64,000 nucleotides of DNA from Vibrio tetraodonis (GTDB taxonomy: Bacteria; Pseudomonadota; Gammaproteobacteria; Enterobacterales; Vibrionaceae). The stretch lies in contig NZ_QLYY01000023.1 in the NCBI RefSeq assembly GCF_003350295.1, positions 477 to 64,476 on the forward strand. Direction: 5' to 3'. Of this stretch, positions 16,983 to 26,110 are shown piece after piece. Under the pieces are notes generated by a model, which saw only the letters and a list, made by a program, of their open reading frames with translations, made no database searches and had not been told where the DNA came from. A program made the position numbers and the translations under genes. Numbering within the stretch: the first letter of the stretch is position 1; each line of letters opens with the position of its first letter.

Positions 16983-19676
16983 ATGGATAAACCAACTAAT
17001 TTTCTTGTTATTGTGATATTTGGCGTCTTATTGAATGTAGTTACGGGTAAAGCCCTAAGTAACGAGTCGTCTGCTGATACTTATCACAAAACATGGCCAA
17101 AACTAAATAGTGAAATAAAGCAAGATCCATACATTGAACTTAGGATCAAAGACATTGTTTCAAAGATGACTTTGGGAGAAAAAGTCGGTCAGATGATAAT
17201 GCCCGAGCTAAAACAGATAACTCCCGAAGAAGCCCAATACTACAAAATAGGTTCAATCCTCAATGGTGGAGGTAGTTGGCCAAACAATAATAAGTATGCT
17301 TCATCTATGGATTGGGTTGAGCTTGCAGACAAGTATTGGCTTGCGTTAGATAAAGCATATTCTGGACGAGGTTTTAGAATTCCATTCATGTGGGCCACTG
17401 ACGCGGTTCATGGTCATAATAATGTCTATGGGGCTACTATTTTTCCTCATAATATTGGCTTAGGTGCCGCTAATAATCCGGACCTATTGCATAAAATTGG
17501 TGAAGTTACTGCATTAGAAGTTGCCGCTACAGGAATAGACATCACCTTTGCACCCACGGTAGCTATACCACGAGATTATCGATGGGGACGCGTTTATGAA
17601 GGTTATTCTGAGAGTTCAGATATTACCTTTGATTATAGTGCGGCAATTGTGAGAGGGCTCCAAGGTGATGCAAGTGGATTGCGCTCTCACAAGAAAGTAT
17701 TAGCCACTGTCAAACATTGGATTGGAGATGGCGGAACATATCAAGGCAAAGATAGAGGAAACAATAAATACAGTGAGGATTACCTGAGAAATATTGATGC
17801 TCAAGGTTATTATGCTGCTCTGAACGCTGGCGCTCAGCTTGTAATGACGTCATTTAACTCATGGCAAAGCGAAGATCCTGAAGATGTTAATCTTTTAAAT
17901 AATAATACGTTCGGTAAGATTCATGGAAGTCGATATTTGATTCAAGAAGTGCTCAAGGGAAAGATGGGGTTCGATGGAATTGTTGTAACGGACTGGAATG
18001 GACATGGAGAAATTCCAGGTTGTACAGCCTCAAATTGTCCCAAAGCAGTGAATGCTGGAAACGATTTGTTTATGGTAACGGATAACAAAGATTGGAAAGG
18101 GTTTTATCGAAATGTTATCGCTCAGGTGCAGAATGGTGTCATAACCGAAGAACGAATCAATGACGCCGTAACGCGAATCTTGAGGGTAAAAATGCGAGCT
18201 GGCTTATGGGAGAAACCAAGGCCACTATATCGCGAGCTTGCCGGAGAGCAACTGATACTGGGTATGGACTCGAACCGTCGCCTCGCTCGTCGAGCAGTCA
18301 GAGAATCCTTAGTGTTACTTAAGAACAGCCAGAGTCTTCTTCCACTTAAAGTCGAAAATCAACCATATTTAGTTGTAGGCAGCGCTGCCAATGACATGAG
18401 AAAGCAGACGGGAGGTTGGACTCTTTCTTGGCAAGGGAAAGATAATAAGAGAGAGGACTTTGCTTATGGAGATACGGTTCTTGAAGCTTTTTACAAGCAA
18501 GTTGGTACCAAGTCTGTTTTTACGTCCATTGACCAAGCTCCCTTAGATTCAATTGCTGTAGTAGTTATTGGTGAAGATCCATATGCAGAAATGCACGGTG
18601 ATATTAAGTCTCATCAGACACTGGCTTATTCTGAACAAGGTTCTCAACAATTTGACGATTTTAAACTGATTTCTAAATTGAAAAGTCAGGGCTTCAAAGT
18701 ATTGACTATTTTGCTTTCTGGCCGGCCAATGTACATTAATCCAGAACTTGATTTATCTGATGCCTTCGTTGCCGCATGGCTCCCTGGAACCGAAGCTAGA
18801 GGGATAACTGATGTTTTATTTTCCAATCAAGGCTATGACTTTACAGGAAGACTTGCATTTTCTTGGCCAAATAAAAAATGTGCGACAGCAATTAATAAAC
18901 CTAGCGAAATAATCCCAGACTATATCCCTCCAAAGTTTGAGGCTCCATACACTGACTCGAACGTATTGTTTAGTTATGGCTACGGCTTGAACTACTCAAA
19001 TGGCTCTAAGATTAATGATTTAACCCTTGCTATGGATTCTAGAGATTGGGGATGTGGTCAGAGTCAAGTTACTACCATTCCAACAGAAGCAATGGAGCTC
19101 TTTAGTCGAAACTCGACACATATCTTTATCCCCAAAATGAGTGGGAAAATGACTAATTGGAAGGAACATCTACTATCGACAGAAAGGGTAACACAAATAG
19201 GGAGCGCCGAGTCTAGCCCGTTAAACTATAAACACCAACATGATGCCTTGACTATTAAATTTGGCAATACGTTCCCCATGCAGTTTTATATCCAGACTCC
19301 AGATAAAAAAGGGATTGATATGAGAGATTACCTCGCTGCAAAATCAAAGCTCGAGTTTGATATCTCAATTCGTAGCGCTATCCCTTCATCTTTAAAACTG
19401 GCCTCACATTGTGTCTACCCATGTGGTGCTATAGCTCCAATTTCAGAGTTCCTTGAACAAGTGAGTAATGGTGATAAAGGAGAATGGCTAACGATCCGCA
19501 TACCCTTAGAGTGTTTTGCGAATCAAGGAGTCAATTTTTCTGATGTCAACACACCATTGCTGATCTATGCCGATGAAGCTTTCAGCTTCGATATTGGTGA
19601 AATAAGATATGTTCCCCATCAGGAAAGTGAAGATGATTTAAACACTATGAGTTGTGACCTGTTTGAGTCTACTTAG
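16983..19676 (+). CDS. GH3 beta-glucan exohydrolase / beta-glucosidase
   Basis: Secreted glycoside hydrolase family 3 enzyme, 897 residues, releasing glucose from beta-glucans. An N-terminal signal peptide (about residues 7-26) is followed by the (beta/alpha)8 domain: TLGEKVGQM, MWATDAVHGHNN, VKHWIGDGG and the nucleophile aspartate D337 in VVTDWNG. The second alpha/beta domain follows (about 425-650), then a C-terminal beta-sandwich (about 690-890) like that of Pseudoalteromonas ExoP-type exo-1,3/1,4-beta-glucanases, which share this length. I use the ATG at 16983 rather than the in-frame TTG at 16974. It converges on a DUF3131 gene (four-base stop overlap) and lies in a region with GH16 and glucan-synthase-like genes, so it may trim or recycle the cell's own polysaccharide. 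Confidence 0.9.
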   Translation: MDKPTNFLVIVIFGVLLNVVTGKALSNESSADTYHKTWPKLNSEIKQDPYIELRIKDIVSKMTLGEKVGQMIMPELKQITPEEAQYYKIGSILNGGGSWPNNNKYASSMDWVELADKYWLALDKAYSGRGFRIPFMWATDAVHGHNNVYGATIFPHNIGLGAANNPDLLHKIGEVTALEVAATGIDITFAPTVAIPRDYRWGRVYEGYSESSDITFDYSAAIVRGLQGDASGLRSHKKVLATVKHWIGDGGTYQGKDRGNNKYSEDYLRNIDAQGYYAALNAGAQLVMTSFNSWQSEDPEDVNLLNNNTFGKIHGSRYLIQEVLKGKMGFDGIVVTDWNGHGEIPGCTASNCPKAVNAGNDLFMVTDNKDWKGFYRNVIAQVQNGVITEERINDAVTRILRVKMRAGLWEKPRPLYRELAGEQLILGMDSNRRLARRAVRESLVLLKNSQSLLPLKVENQPYLVVGSAANDMRKQTGGWTLSWQGKDNKREDFAYGDTVLEAFYKQVGTKSVFTSIDQAPLDSIAVVVIGEDPYAEMHGDIKSHQTLAYSEQGSQQFDDFKLISKLKSQGFKVLTILLSGRPMYINPELDLSDAFVAAWLPGTEARGITDVLFSNQGYDFTGRLAFSWPNKKCATAINKPSEIIPDYIPPKFEAPYTDSNVLFSYGYGLNYSNGSKINDLTLAMDSRDWGCGQSQVTTIPTEAMELFSRNSTHIFIPKMSGKMTNWKEHLLSTERVTQIGSAESSPLNYKHQHDALTIKFGNTFPMQFYIQTPDKKGIDMRDYLAAKSKLEFDISIRSAIPSSLKLASHCVYPCGAIAPISEFLEQVSNGDKGEWLTIRIPLECFANQGVNFSDVNTPLLIYADEAFSFDIGEIRYVPHQESEDDLNTMSCDLFEST

Positions 19677-21052
19677 GGTGATAATATTGGCTTGAAGCCA
19701 TTAGCTTTATACCATAAAGCCACTAAAATCATAGAATTAGTATTGATATTGTAAGATGAGTTAGCACCATTATTGGCATAGGTTCCGGTGGGTATACTCC
19801 TATGGTTTAGACTATCTTCAAGGACTTTATTAAATAGTTGCTGACTAAAACTGTCGTTAAAAAGAGCACTAAACCCGAAAGCTACCTTATTACTGAAAGT
19901 TTGAGGGTTTTCAATTGGTTTACCGCTTGGGCTTACGCTCGTCCATGGCTTACCGTAATAAAAAATATTATTATATGCAAACCAAGGATTTTTGCTCATC
20001 GCATCTTCTGCATAACTGGTTAAAACCCCATTCTGTTGCCATTTATCTTTATGTAGTCGATAAAATTGCTTTAATTGACTCCATGTCGGGTCTTCACCAT
20101 ATTCTAAGCCCGCTAGGACATATGGGTCACTGGTTAGGAAGGGTACATTGCGAATATCAATGGCAATCTCCGATCCATCTACTTCGACATACGATATATA
20201 TTTTTTTAAATCAGGCAGTGGAACGGAGTGATTAAACAAAGTGAACCCATAAGCTGCGTATTGCAGGTATCCATTTCTCCCCTCCTGACGATAGTACTCA
20301 CGTCCTTTGTACAGTTTTGTGCCAAAAAGGGTTCCATTGTTGATTGCTAAAGAAAGGTCCCACTTACTCGTTATTTTAAAAACATCATCCGCGAGGTCAG
20401 GATGCTGTTGAATGAGTATTTTGAACCAGATAAGCAATCGACCAATATCTAGTGCTGACCACCCATTGCCGTTTGATGGGGTATCGCTGAGTTTGCCAGT
20501 AGGTTGCCCTGTTTTGGTACTGTACTCACGATTTGGGAGCTTACCGTCATACAAAGGTATTTCAAGTAATGTGGAGAGCATTTTTTGCAGTTCATAAAGG
20601 GCCTGTCGAGATGTTTTCAACCCTAGAGCTTCAGACGCGAGAACTGAAGCTATACCGCTGGCTAGATCCCACATAGTTGTATGACTATAACCTTGTACAG
20701 AATCCCAGAACCCCGTTTCCACGCGACGATTACGCGCGAAATAGTAATTAGCTTTCTTGGCGATCAAAAGCTCATTTCGAGAAAGAGTATATTGTTCGAC
20801 TTGTTGAGATGAATTGACGGCATTCTTATTGTGAATGTTTTCTGGTATTTCTTGTGTTTCTGGCTTTACTGCTGGGGCAATATATCGCCTGTAGAACCAC
20901 GTCTGCTCCTCAGTTCTTTCTGCAGGTATGCCGACGCTTCTTTGACCATAGAAACTTGTTTCTTCCTGCGCATACAGCATAGAGGTCATGAGTATGCACG
21001 AAGAGCAATAGAGTAAGCGACAATATTTCTGCAATCGATATGAGTGAGTCAA
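19673..21052 (-). CDS. Secreted DUF3131 protein (unlinked paralogue)
   Basis: Secreted protein of 459 residues with signal peptide cleaved near LYA-QEE (residue 28) and a DUF3131 domain over nearly all of the rest. Family landmarks: TTMWDLAS, GKLPNREYSTKTGQ, GWSALDIGRLL and an EGRNGYLQYA segment. Three homologues lie in the operon at 37.4-41.6 kb; there the last motif reads EGRxGxEEY, so this copy has lost both acidic residues (EE to LQ). The family pattern suggests a six-hairpin (alpha/alpha) glycosidase-like fold, probably acting on or binding polysaccharide; no activity is established that I know of. It sits alone, convergent with the GH3 gene. Confidence 0.85.
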   Translation of the reverse strand: MTHSYRLQKYCRLLYCSSCILMTSMLYAQEETSFYGQRSVGIPAERTEEQTWFYRRYIAPAVKPETQEIPENIHNKNAVNSSQQVEQYTLSRNELLIAKKANYYFARNRRVETGFWDSVQGYSHTTMWDLASGIASVLASEALGLKTSRQALYELQKMLSTLLEIPLYDGKLPNREYSTKTGQPTGKLSDTPSNGNGWSALDIGRLLIWFKILIQQHPDLADDVFKITSKWDLSLAINNGTLFGTKLYKGREYYRQEGRNGYLQYAAYGFTLFNHSVPLPDLKKYISYVEVDGSEIAIDIRNVPFLTSDPYVLAGLEYGEDPTWSQLKQFYRLHKDKWQQNGVLTSYAEDAMSKNPWFAYNNIFYYGKPWTSVSPSGKPIENPQTFSNKVAFGFSALFNDSFSQQLFNKVLEDSLNHRSIPTGTYANNGANSSYNINTNSMILVALWYKANGFKPILSP

Positions 21053-21265
21053 AAGTTAAAATATAAAGGTTTGAATTCTGTAATTTAATGATAATACATG
21101 TTTATTTATCTAAAAGGGCACAAGCCACAAAGTTAGATTATTGTGTACTCTTTATTGTTAATAATAAATATGTAATTTGTGATAAGATTAACTCTATAAC
21201 AACAAAAAAACTGGCTAGGCCCGAAGGCGTTTATTAAGTATAACTAGGGTTAGGAAGTGTAAGCT

Positions 21266-21901
21266 ATGCCAGCGTTGTTCAACTCTATAACAAATTTGGA
21301 ACCCAAAAGCCGAGAAGACAGTATTTCTTCATATCGACTTGATAGCCTGTTAGATTCGTGTGCAGACACTTACCAATTAAGCCAAGCTGACATGCAAAAG
21401 ATCCGATATTACTTGTTGTCCCATCAGCTAAAGCTTGAATGTTTTGGCGAGCCCGAGGATGCTAATGCGGTTATAGTATTTTCATTTGGTGCTAGTGAGT
21501 GTGTGAATAAAGTCTTAGCTGCTGTTGTTGATGACATTGTTTATCATCAACCCAAAGTTAACGTTTTTGCGCAGCAAGAAATTTCATCGCATCTGGGTCA
21601 TATTAGGCATACTCCAATAATAAGCTCCGATTATCAGAGTACTGAAGATGTAGCCAGGTATGCATCTAATAGCCAATGCTTAGATAAAGTAATGATTGTT
21701 GCTCAAGCATGGCATGCTGACCGATGCGTAACAGTATGCCAGGCTCTTAATATCGACGTTGTTGGGCTGAGGGTTGTGGACTACTTTCCTGAAAATGACC
21801 CTCAGAAATGGGTGAGAAGTCCGATAAATTGGATTATCAAAGAGAGTTTTAGAGAGGAAGCAACTGGTTTTGAAATCAGTAAAAGGTTTGATTTTACATA
21901 G
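21266..21901 (+). CDS. YdcF/SanA (DUF218)-like protein
   Basis: Soluble protein of 211 residues. The core (VIVFSFGAS, then KVMIVAQAWHADRCV and NIDVVGLRV) resembles DUF218 proteins of the YdcF/SanA/ElyC group, which have a Rossmann-like fold and a conserved histidine-arginine pair (here H and R in AWHADR). It lacks the N-terminal membrane helix of SanA/ElyC and is short. ElyC/SanA relatives influence envelope polysaccharide and undecaprenyl metabolism, which would suit this locus, but the resemblance is weak. It is 121 bases upstream of the secretion operon and could be its first gene. Confidence 0.55.
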   Translation: MPALFNSITNLEPKSREDSISSYRLDSLLDSCADTYQLSQADMQKIRYYLLSHQLKLECFGEPEDANAVIVFSFGASECVNKVLAAVVDDIVYHQPKVNVFAQQEISSHLGHIRHTPIISSDYQSTEDVARYASNSQCLDKVMIVAQAWHADRCVTVCQALNIDVVGLRVVDYFPENDPQKWVRSPINWIIKESFREEATGFEISKRFDFT

Positions 21902-22022
21902 ATCTGTCCTGCTAGTTTTGCCACTACACTCCTTCGCCCAATTCATCTATTAATTATCAGTCTAACCAGAAAAAGTTGTCTATACTCAGATATATAACGT
22001 TATAAATATAAACTGGCTGGGT

Positions 22023-23738
22023 ATGAAAAAAATAAAAACGGGACCGTTTTCTGCGGTCAAGGCTGATGTGTGTGCTGCACTTTACTTCAGTTTAGGTATC
22101 AACCTACTCGTATTAGCAATCCCTCTATACAGCTTACAGCTTTTTGATCGAGTTATGAGTAGTGCGAGTATTAATACTCTGATTGCTTTGCTTTCAATTA
22201 CTTTGTTTTTAGTGACGTCCCAATCATTGTTGGAGTATATCAGGACTCAATTACTACAACGTTCTGCGTTAAAGCTGGATGATTGTTTGAGTGGCGATCT
22301 GCTGTCATGCAGTATCAGTGACTCGTGTAAGACCAATCGGGTTGAAAAGCAGCCTCTACAAGACTTAACAACAATACGCAATTTTTTAGTATCTCCATCC
22401 ACCTCCTCAATTTTAGACCTACCATTTACACCATTTTTCTTGATGCTTTTGTTTTTGCTTCATCCATACATTGGTATGGTGGCTCTAGCGGGAGTTTTGG
22501 TTTTTTCGTTATTAACTTTGTCTATGATATTAGGCGGTAGGAAAGTGAGCGTTGAGGCTCAAGATGATATGTTTCGAGTGGCCACGGAATTAAACGATTA
22601 CTTAAGGAATGCCCCAACGTTAAAAGCTATGGGAATGAGTGAAGATATTGGAGAACTCTGGAAGGGGAAAAACAATCGAGTACTTAAGCTGCAGTGGTTA
22701 GCTAATTCTAGAGTGGGGATGTTATTAGCCGTTAGTCGGTATTTTAGGTCGCTGCTACAGATTATCGTACTCACGCTCGGTGTCTATTTGGCATTGCATC
22801 AGGATATAGGAATTGGTGCCGTGATTGCCAGCTCAATTTTAATTGGTCGAGTTGTCAGTCCGTTTGAAAGCTCTGTCAGTGGCTGGAAGACTTGGTATGG
22901 TGCTTATCAATCTTGGGTAAGGCTTAATGCGTTGAGTATCAAAGATCAAGGTGCGGAAAACACCTTGCTTCCTGAGCCTAAAGGAGATATCGAATTTAGT
23001 AATGTTTCTTTGCAATTTGACGGTTGTAAGGCACCAGCTCTTCAATCTATCAATTTTAAACTCGGAGCGGGTAATGCTCTCGCCATAATGGGCAATTCAG
23101 GCTCAGGGAAGTCCAGCATAGTATCTCTACTGATGGGGATATATCCACCTACAGCTGGAGAAATAAAAATCGATGGCGCCAAGGTGAAAAAGTGGGACCA
23201 AAAACAGTTTGGACGCTACATAGGATACTTACCACAGCATGTCGGACTGTTAGCTGGCACCATAAAACAAAATATATCAAGATTTTCTAACGCAAAAGAC
23301 GAGGATGTAGTCGCTGCTGCAAAACTTGCCTGTATACATGAACTTATCATGGGGTTACCTAATGGATATGAAACATATATTGGCGAAGGTGGCGTTTTGT
23401 TATCTGGTGGACAAAAGCAGCGTATTGGTCTTGCCAGAGCAATTTATTCGGAACCAAGAGTTTTGGTGTTGGATGAACCCAATTCAAACTTAGATCCTGA
23501 GGGTGAAACAGCACTCGCTATCGTTTTACAACACTGCAAGGAACGTAAAATCACTGTGGTAATGATATCGCATCGTCCCGGTTTTTTGCGGCAAATGGAC
23601 TGGGTGATGAGTCTTAAAGACGGTCGTGTTGCCAAAGCTGGTACCTGTGATCAGTTCTTAGGCTTGGAATCTGATCAACATAGCCGTTCCTCTGAACCTT
23701 CTCGTTCCAATCGCTATTCAGAGGAGGGTGTCGTATGA
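22023..23738 (+). CDS. Type I secretion ABC transporter (PrtD-like)
   Basis: Inner-membrane ATPase/permease of a type I secretion system, 571 residues, the PrtD/LipB/AprD size class without an N-terminal C39 or C39-like domain. Membrane domain (about residues 15-300) then nucleotide-binding domain: Walker A GNSGSGKSS (about 357-365), signature LSGGQKQR (460-467), Walker B VLVLDEP and the H-loop SHRP. It exports unfolded RTX-type substrates in one step through HlyD and TolC. The next gene (adaptor) overlaps by four bases. The likely cargo is the giant RTX protein at 26-31 kb, which converges on this operon. Confidence 0.93.
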   Translation: MKKIKTGPFSAVKADVCAALYFSLGINLLVLAIPLYSLQLFDRVMSSASINTLIALLSITLFLVTSQSLLEYIRTQLLQRSALKLDDCLSGDLLSCSISDSCKTNRVEKQPLQDLTTIRNFLVSPSTSSILDLPFTPFFLMLLFLLHPYIGMVALAGVLVFSLLTLSMILGGRKVSVEAQDDMFRVATELNDYLRNAPTLKAMGMSEDIGELWKGKNNRVLKLQWLANSRVGMLLAVSRYFRSLLQIIVLTLGVYLALHQDIGIGAVIASSILIGRVVSPFESSVSGWKTWYGAYQSWVRLNALSIKDQGAENTLLPEPKGDIEFSNVSLQFDGCKAPALQSINFKLGAGNALAIMGNSGSGKSSIVSLLMGIYPPTAGEIKIDGAKVKKWDQKQFGRYIGYLPQHVGLLAGTIKQNISRFSNAKDEDVVAAAKLACIHELIMGLPNGYETYIGEGGVLLSGGQKQRIGLARAIYSEPRVLVLDEPNSNLDPEGETALAIVLQHCKERKITVVMISHRPGFLRQMDWVMSLKDGRVAKAGTCDQFLGLESDQHSRSSEPSRSNRYSEEGVV

Positions 23739-25051
23739 ATGTTAATTTTAGTACCAGATACTTGATTATTACCGGTGTTTGTCTCATGACCATAACCATC
23801 GGGGGATTTTTGCTTTGGTCGATGACAATGGAATTGAGCTCTGCTTCGGTTGCTCAAGGTCATTTGGTTGTTGAAAGCAAAAGAAAGCAGATCCAGCACC
23901 TGAAGGGAGGGTGGGTTAAAAGAGTATTTGTAAAGGATGGAGATAAGGTTGAAGTTGGGCAGTTACTTATAGAATTATCGGATGCTAAATCTGAGTCTGA
24001 CTACAGGCGCTATCTTTATCGTAGTCATTCATTAATGGCTCAAAAAGTAAGGCTTAATGCATTGTTAAATGGTGATGATCTCGTTTGGCCTAAAACATTT
24101 AGTGAAGAGGAGCACGATGGAGATTACTTAATTATTGCGCCAATTCTAGCCAGTGAACGCCTTCAGTATCAGCAAGGTAAAATGCGACATCAGATCATAG
24201 ATTCACTTTTCGAACAAAAGTCGGCACTTTTTCGCGAGAAGATAACAGGTAGTCAGTTTCAAAAAAAAGCCATTACTTCGCAAAGAGACCTAATTGATCA
24301 AGAGATCAATATGACTACAGGTTTGGTTAAGAAGGGTTATGTTTCCAAAACTAGGATGTTGGAGCTCAAGCGCCACTATGCTCGTATTGATGCAGAACTG
24401 GCTGAGGTCAATATTGCTATAGAGGTTGCGAAACGGGAATTGGAAACACTGAATAAAACATATCAGAGTCAACTTCTTGATCTAAAGAGGGATTATTCTA
24501 CTCAGTTAAAAGCACTTGACGATGAAATACGAGATGTTGAACAAATTATGAGTAGTGTTCGTGATGTACGAGAGAGAATTCAAATTCGTAGCGAGTTTGC
24601 TGGTCGGGTTGTGGGGTTGAATATTTCAAGCGTTGGTGGTGTCGTTAAAGCTGGTCAAGTGCTCATGGAAATTGTCCCAGAAAGCGATGCATTAATTGTT
24701 GAGGCGGTTGTTTCTCCCAAAGATATCGACATTGTGCGGTCAGGGCAAAAAGCTCGGGTGCGTTTAACGGCATATAGTACGAGAGAAGTACCACCTGTTC
24801 TTGGCGAAGTAATCAATGTATCTGCTGATAGAATTACTCACGGTGGCCAGTCAGATGATGCTGATAAAGGTTACTTGGTTAAAGTGCGTTTTGATGCTGA
24901 TGATTTAGTGCAACTACAGCAATCTCAAGATATAGAACTTTACCCTGGAATGCTAGCTGATGTTCTTATACTAGTTGAAGAGAGAACCCTTTGGGATTAT
25001 CTGGTTGATCCGCTTATGTCTGGGATGGACAAAGCAATGAGGGAATCATAA
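23735..25051 (+). CDS. HlyD-family membrane fusion protein (PrtE-like)
   Basis: Periplasmic adaptor of the type I secretion system, 438 residues. Single N-terminal membrane helix (about 8-30), lipoyl/barrel-sandwich half-motif (HLKGGWVKRVFVKDGDKV), a long coiled-coil hairpin (about 90-280), the second half-motif (IRSEFAGRVVGL...GGVVKAGQVLMEIVP) and a beta-barrel domain. It bridges the ABC transporter and a TolC-type outer-membrane channel; no TolC gene is in the window. ATGA-type overlaps with both neighbours show a tightly coupled operon. Confidence 0.93.
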   Translation: MNVNFSTRYLIITGVCLMTITIGGFLLWSMTMELSSASVAQGHLVVESKRKQIQHLKGGWVKRVFVKDGDKVEVGQLLIELSDAKSESDYRRYLYRSHSLMAQKVRLNALLNGDDLVWPKTFSEEEHDGDYLIIAPILASERLQYQQGKMRHQIIDSLFEQKSALFREKITGSQFQKKAITSQRDLIDQEINMTTGLVKKGYVSKTRMLELKRHYARIDAELAEVNIAIEVAKRELETLNKTYQSQLLDLKRDYSTQLKALDDEIRDVEQIMSSVRDVRERIQIRSEFAGRVVGLNISSVGGVVKAGQVLMEIVPESDALIVEAVVSPKDIDIVRSGQKARVRLTAYSTREVPPVLGEVINVSADRITHGGQSDDADKGYLVKVRFDADDLVQLQQSQDIELYPGMLADVLILVEERTLWDYLVDPLMSGMDKAMRES

Positions 25052-25326
25052 TGAGCGATTCTATGTTGTTTTGGCTCTCTTTTTACGTTTTAATTTTTGT
25101 TTTTACTGCATATATTGGCTATCGAACTAACAATTTTGTTGCAGGAGTATTGCTGGGATACGTCCTAGGACCTATTGGCTTAGTTTTATTGTTACTTAGC
25201 CAAGATAGAAAATATGGTCGATGTCCTTATTGCAGTGCGAAAGTACATCATCAGGCGTATTTTTGTCATCAATGTGAGAAGAAGTGCTACAAAAAACTTC
25301 GCTCGAGAGGAGGCGTATATGAATAG
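25051..25326 (+). CDS. Small membrane protein with zinc ribbon
   Basis: Ninety-one residues: two membrane helices (about 5-23 and 29-49) then a double CxxC zinc ribbon (CPYCSAKVHHQAYFCHQC) and a basic tail. It starts on the last base of the adaptor gene's stop region and its own stop overlaps the next start (ATGAATAG), so it is translated as part of the secretion operon. I do not know a type I secretion system with such a component; it might bind the ABC transporter or a substrate on the cytoplasmic side. Confidence 0.75.
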   Translation: MSDSMLFWLSFYVLIFVFTAYIGYRTNNFVAGVLLGYVLGPIGLVLLLLSQDRKYGRCPYCSAKVHHQAYFCHQCEKKCYKKLRSRGGVYE

Positions 25327-26026
25327 GCATGTATTTGGGGCACTTTTCTCTGTAGCTTTACTTTCTTCAGGTTATTTGGGATATCAATATTTCGTCACTT
25401 TTGAACGGTTAGTCGAAGAGCAAGAAAACTCTTCTAAGCTGAGTGCTGTTGCACAACAGTTATCATTAGAGCTTTTTGAGTTAGAAAAAAGCAGTGAAAG
25501 TGAGCGGTTGCTACTTGAAAATCAGATTGCCAACATTTCTCAAAAAAATACAGAACAAAAACAGCATATTATTGAACTATCTGCCCTTTTACTGGCATCT
25601 CAGCAGGACTCAGAAAGGTATCGGTCTCAGTACTTTTCCCAGAGAAAAGAAACATCTAATTCAAAAGTGGCGATGTCAAGAAAGTTAGAGAAGGAAAGAT
25701 CGTCTCTCCAGCAGGAAACACAACGACAATTGGCACAACACCTCTCAAAGTTAGAGGGTGAATACTCAGACCAAGCCCAAAAACTAGCTTCTCAGAAGCG
25801 AGTGGATGAGCTAATGACCAATTTTGCATCTTTACGGGTTGATCTTGATGTTATCAACGTTTGCGATAAACAGTATTTGGAAAGATATGGTGAAGCTAAA
25901 AGTATGCTTAGTCATATGAGAACATTTATTCAGAAAAGTGAGTTAAGTCAGGACTACTATTATTTTGTCATCTCTAACGACGCTCAATTAGCACGCAAAA
26001 CTAGGGAAATATGTATAGAGAATTGA
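25319..26026 (+). CDS. Membrane-anchored coiled-coil protein, unknown
   Basis: Protein of 235 residues with one N-terminal membrane anchor (about 5-22) followed by a long, Glu/Gln/Ser-rich coiled coil (about 28-165) and a small C-terminal domain with two cysteines. The start at 25319 is fixed by the GGAGG five bases upstream. It is the last gene of the secretion operon, ending 35 bases before a terminator. Topology (anchor, then periplasmic coiled coil) resembles an extra adaptor-like strut, but I recognise no family. Confidence 0.7.
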   Translation: MNRHVFGALFSVALLSSGYLGYQYFVTFERLVEEQENSSKLSAVAQQLSLELFELEKSSESERLLLENQIANISQKNTEQKQHIIELSALLLASQQDSERYRSQYFSQRKETSNSKVAMSRKLEKERSSLQQETQRQLAQHLSKLEGEYSDQAQKLASQKRVDELMTNFASLRVDLDVINVCDKQYLERYGEAKSMLSHMRTFIQKSELSQDYYYFVISNDAQLARKTREICIEN

Positions 26027-26060
26027 GTGGTAGATTGCTAACTTAGTTTGTTTAAAAATG

Positions 26061-26086
26061 AAATCAGCCCTTAGGAGGGCTGATTT
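26061..26086. terminator. Bidirectional terminator between secretion operon and RTX gene
   Basis: Perfect ten-base stem AAATCAGCCC / GGGCTGATTT with a six-base loop between two converging genes; T-runs are present on both strands, better on the minus strand (TTTCATTTTT). Confidence 0.8.
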
Positions 26087-26110
26087 GGTATGTAGCAACT
26101 AACTTTGGTA

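Noticed and set aside
16964..22004. Palindrome TAACGTTA upstream of both the GH3 gene and the secretion operon, thought of as a shared operator
   Set aside because: The same eight bases also occur inside ompV coding sequence, so the word is not specific.
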